A stretch of DNA of 39,346 nt from Phytohabitans maris (GTDB lineage: Bacteria > Actinomycetota > Actinomycetes > Mycobacteriales > Micromonosporaceae): NCBI RefSeq assembly GCF_031085175.1, contig NZ_JAVHUY010000070.1:1-39346 (forward strand). The letters are read 5' to 3'. How positions within the stretch are numbered: the first letter of the stretch is position 1; each line of letters starts with the position of its first letter. The notes beneath the pieces are model-generated. The model did not search any database. It was not told the origin of the DNA and was given only the letters and a program-made list of their open reading frames with translations. A program made the translations under genes and the position numbers. Of this stretch, positions 36,955 through 39,346 are shown piece by piece.

Positions 36955-37643
36955 GGAGGAGTCTCCCGCAACGTGTACCCCAAGCCGCGCAGCGTGTAGA
37001 TCAATCGCGGCTCACCCTCGGCCTCCATCTTGCGGCGCAGGTAGCTCACGTACACCTGGAGGTTGTTGGCGGTGGCGCTCATGTCAAAGCCCCAGATCGC
37101 CTCGAACAGCGCGTCGCGGGTCAAAACCCGCGTCGCGTTGCGCACGAGGACCTGCAGCAGGGAGAACTCGGTCCGGGTCAGGTGCAGCGGCCGCCCGCCC
37201 CGCCACGCCTCGAACCTGTCGGGATCGAGCCGGACGTCGGCGAACGACAGGATCTGCGACTCCCCGTCGGCCGGCGTGCGCCGGCGCAGCAGAGCCCGCA
37301 CCCGGGCCAGCAACTCCTCGGTGGCGAACGGCTTGGGCAGATAGTCGTCGGCGCCCGCGTCCAGCCCCGCGACCCGGTCGGAGACCTGGTCACGGGCGGT
37401 CAGCATGAGCACCGGCAGATCCCGACCCGCCGCCCGCAACCGCCGGCAGGTCTCCAACCCGCCGAGGCGGGGCATCATCACGTCGAGGATCAGCAGATCC
37501 AGCGTGTCACCGCCGGCCCTACCGACCCCGTCGAGCACGGCGAGACCGTTGGCGACGGTGCTGGTGTCGTAACCCTCGACCTGGAGCACTCGCTCCAGCG
37601 ACTCACGGATGGCCGCGTCATCATCCGCGATCATGATCCGCAC
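36951..37643 (-). CDS. OmpR-family response regulator (MprA-like)
   Basis: A 230-residue regulator from GTG 37643 ([20 protein letters not shown]). The receiver domain has the acidic pocket (Asp7-9), phospho-acceptor Asp54 ([13 protein letters not shown]), Thr82 (LTARDQ) and Lys104 (YLPKPF). The C-terminal winged helix has [20 protein letters not shown], then [11 protein letters not shown] and LRGLGYTL. It is the first gene of the operon with the kinase. The MMPL gene is a reasonable target by analogy with other actinomycetes. Confidence 0.95.
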   Translation of the reverse strand: MRIMIADDDAAIRESLERVLQVEGYDTSTVANGLAVLDGVGRAGGDTLDLLILDVMMPRLGGLETCRRLRAAGRDLPVLMLTARDQVSDRVAGLDAGADDYLPKPFATEELLARVRALLRRRTPADGESQILSFADVRLDPDRFEAWRGGRPLHLTRTEFSLLQVLVRNATRVLTRDALFEAIWGFDMSATANNLQVYVSYLRRKMEAEGEPRLIYTLRGLGYTLRETPP

Positions 37644-37747
37644 GCCGGCCCGCCCCCTTCCAGTCGATGCTTTTGCCGCTCATAGTCCCCGATCAACCTG
37701 AGACCAGGATTAGCGCGTCGCTGGGGACCGCGCTCTTAGCTTGTTCT

Positions 37748-39238
37748 TTAACCTTTGCGCTGGTTGTGCGCGGTGATGGTCAGGTCGCGTTTGACGGTTT
37801 TGCCGACGTCGTGGCGGGGTGTGGGGCGTCGGTTTCGTGAGCCGGGCGGGCGTCCGGGTCCGGGTTTGCCGGGTTTCGGTGCGCTGGCTGGCAGGGCGGT
37901 GTTCGGGCGGATGTTCCGAAACCCGCGGCGGACGCGGGCTGGGGTGAGTCGGCCCGGCAGCGCGGGTCGTTCCCAGGGGCGGCGTAGGTCCGCTGCGAGG
38001 GGTCGGGCCAGCCGCAGTTGGGTGTGCGCGACGATGATCAGCCAGGTCCAGCGGTCCGCGGCTTGTGGGGTGCGTAGTTTCGGGCGGGTCCAGCCGAGGG
38101 TTTGTTTGAACAGGCGGAAGGTGTGTTCCAGGTCGAATCGGCGTAGGAAGGACTGCCACCAGCGGTCGATGTCGGCGGCGGTGGCACCGGTGGCGGAGCA
38201 CCACAGCCACAGTGGTTTGGGGTCGCGGTCGCCGGGCAGATGCTCGACCTGGAGGCGGATCAGGGTGCCTTCGATGACGGGTAGGTCGCCGTGGTGGTCG
38301 ATCCAGCAGGTGCGGCGGGTCAGGCGTGGGTGCAGCCGGTCCCAGCCGGCCGCGGTTGCGGTGCCGTACCGGCTGGTGGCAGTGGTCGTCTGGTGTTGCG
38401 GTGTCGGCCAGGTGGCCGGGGTGTCCAGCCGGAACTCGGGCCCGTGCTTGGGTGGCCTACCCGTGGTGCCCGCCGGCCGGGCCGGTTTGGGCAGGCGCAG
38501 CACCCGGTCGGCGCGGAGCCGGCCGAGCAACTGGACGGGCAGGTCGGTCAGCACATGGGCGAGCCGGGCGGTGTCGTAGCCGGTATCGGCGACGATCAGA
38601 ATCTCGGGGTCACCCTGGCGCCAGTGCCCCGCCTCGATGAGCCGGTTCACCACGTCGCGGAGTTGGTCGGCGGTGACTGCGGTGGCGTCATCGGCCGGGC
38701 CGAGCCGTTGCGCGTCCAGGATCGCGGTCCATGAGGTGCGGCCGGACTCCAGCGCGGCCACGAACGAGTACGGCCAGCCAGGGATCATCTGCGCCTGGCC
38801 CTTGGCCCGGCCGTAGACGTGGCAGAACAGCCGATCCGGCGAGGTCACCGCTTCCGGCCGTAGCCAGTTACTGACATCGACCGCCAACACGATCCGGGCA
38901 TCGGCGGTGCGTGGCAGCGGCAGACCGGCCAGCGTCACACGCAGCCGGGCGATGTCGATATCGCCCCAGTTCAGGCCGTCGTACAGGGCACCGTGACCGC
39001 GGCGATGCTCGGCGGTCAGTGACAACTCGGCCAGGCTGGTCACCGGCCCGTCAGCGCACAGCACTGCGTCGGTCAACTCGAACAACGCGTCCGTCCTCGC
39101 CGTCAAGCACCGGTAGTAGTCGCGGCGGAACGCCGCCAAACGTGCCGCCGGCGCCAACGCTGCGGGCAGCGGCGTTGCGGGCGTGTCGGGCAACACCAGA
39201 CCACCGAGGTAGTCCACAATCGTGGCCACGGCCACCAT
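37748..39238 (-). CDS. Transposase (DDE, IS701-like/NF041680 type)
   Basis: A 496-residue protein read from ATG 39238 without interruption. The segments RIVLAVDVSNWLRPEAVTSP (first Asp), ILIVADTGYDTARLAHVLTD (second Asp) and FDLEHTFRLFKQTLGWTRPK (Glu) fit the DDE pattern of IS4/IS701-type enzymes. The basic Pro-rich tail (PKPGKPGPGRPPGSRNRRPT) is usual for this actinobacterial group. I could not match inverted repeats between the 37.70-37.75 kb side and the right end; the element may extend past the window. It lies 105 bp upstream of the response regulator start and could affect its expression. Confidence 0.85.
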   Translation of the reverse strand: MVAVATIVDYLGGLVLPDTPATPLPAALAPAARLAAFRRDYYRCLTARTDALFELTDAVLCADGPVTSLAELSLTAEHRRGHGALYDGLNWGDIDIARLRVTLAGLPLPRTADARIVLAVDVSNWLRPEAVTSPDRLFCHVYGRAKGQAQMIPGWPYSFVAALESGRTSWTAILDAQRLGPADDATAVTADQLRDVVNRLIEAGHWRQGDPEILIVADTGYDTARLAHVLTDLPVQLLGRLRADRVLRLPKPARPAGTTGRPPKHGPEFRLDTPATWPTPQHQTTTATSRYGTATAAGWDRLHPRLTRRTCWIDHHGDLPVIEGTLIRLQVEHLPGDRDPKPLWLWCSATGATAADIDRWWQSFLRRFDLEHTFRLFKQTLGWTRPKLRTPQAADRWTWLIIVAHTQLRLARPLAADLRRPWERPALPGRLTPARVRRGFRNIRPNTALPASAPKPGKPGPGRPPGSRNRRPTPRHDVGKTVKRDLTITAHNQRKG

Positions 39239-39346
39239 CCGTTCTTCGTGTCCTGCCAGGGAACCGAAGGATCATCGGACGGTGGCCGTTCCACGTCGAG
39301 CATCGACACGCCGACGTCTACAAAGGACAGCAGTCACCACCGACGG

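Noticed and set aside
37700-39346. Terminal inverted repeats of the last transposase element
   Set aside because: I could not find a convincing matching pair within the window; the right end may lie outside it.

Overview
The window is high-GC DNA with actinomycete-style genes: an AfsR/SARP regulator, an XRE regulator with a MmyB-type ligand domain, an MprAB-like two-component system with an MMPL transporter, and secreted wall enzymes. The very long RHS/YD-repeat protein and its LamG partner suggest a Micromonosporaceae member (Micromonospora or Actinoplanes type). That genus-level guess is inference from gene content only.

Layout. 1-4.3 kb is a graveyard of mobile DNA: a large partial gene of unknown function, an IS110 remnant preceded by a strongly folded non-coding stretch, a small secreted protein, an IS701-like remnant, an excisionase gene cut in two and half inverted, and the first ~80 codons of a tyrosine integrase. 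4.3-9.0 kb holds two secreted peptidoglycan-type enzymes sharing a C-terminal module, facing an AfsR-like regulator. 9.0-11.3 kb is decaying sequence: a TPR gene with an in-frame stop and an SDR fragment. 11.3-16.5 kb is a redox cluster: aldo/keto reductase and XRE regulator on minus; broken MFS transporter, carboxymuconolactone decarboxylase-like protein, zinc alcohol dehydrogenase and cupin on plus.

17.2-28.2 kb is the centrepiece: a secreted DNRLRE/LamG-like protein, a 2320-residue RHS/YD-repeat polymorphic toxin ending in a Hint domain plus an unrecognised ~131-residue tip, and a 195-residue gene overlapping the toxin stop by one base, the likely immunity protein. 28.2-32.4 kb is a second mobile zone: a group II intron remnant sitting in an IS110 transposase remnant, an apparently intact ISL3 element with 30-bp terminal repeats, and a tRNA-Lys(CUU) 3' half next to a decayed integrase. 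33.1-37.7 kb carries an MMPL transporter convergent with a response regulator/histidine kinase pair, and the window closes with a complete transposase gene.

The toxin tip with its neighbour is the best candidate for an undescribed system. The folded RNA-like element before the IS110 remnant and the split, inverted excisionase are the most unusual small-scale structures. One real gene (minus strand, 1-1641) runs off the left edge and was found by direct reading.
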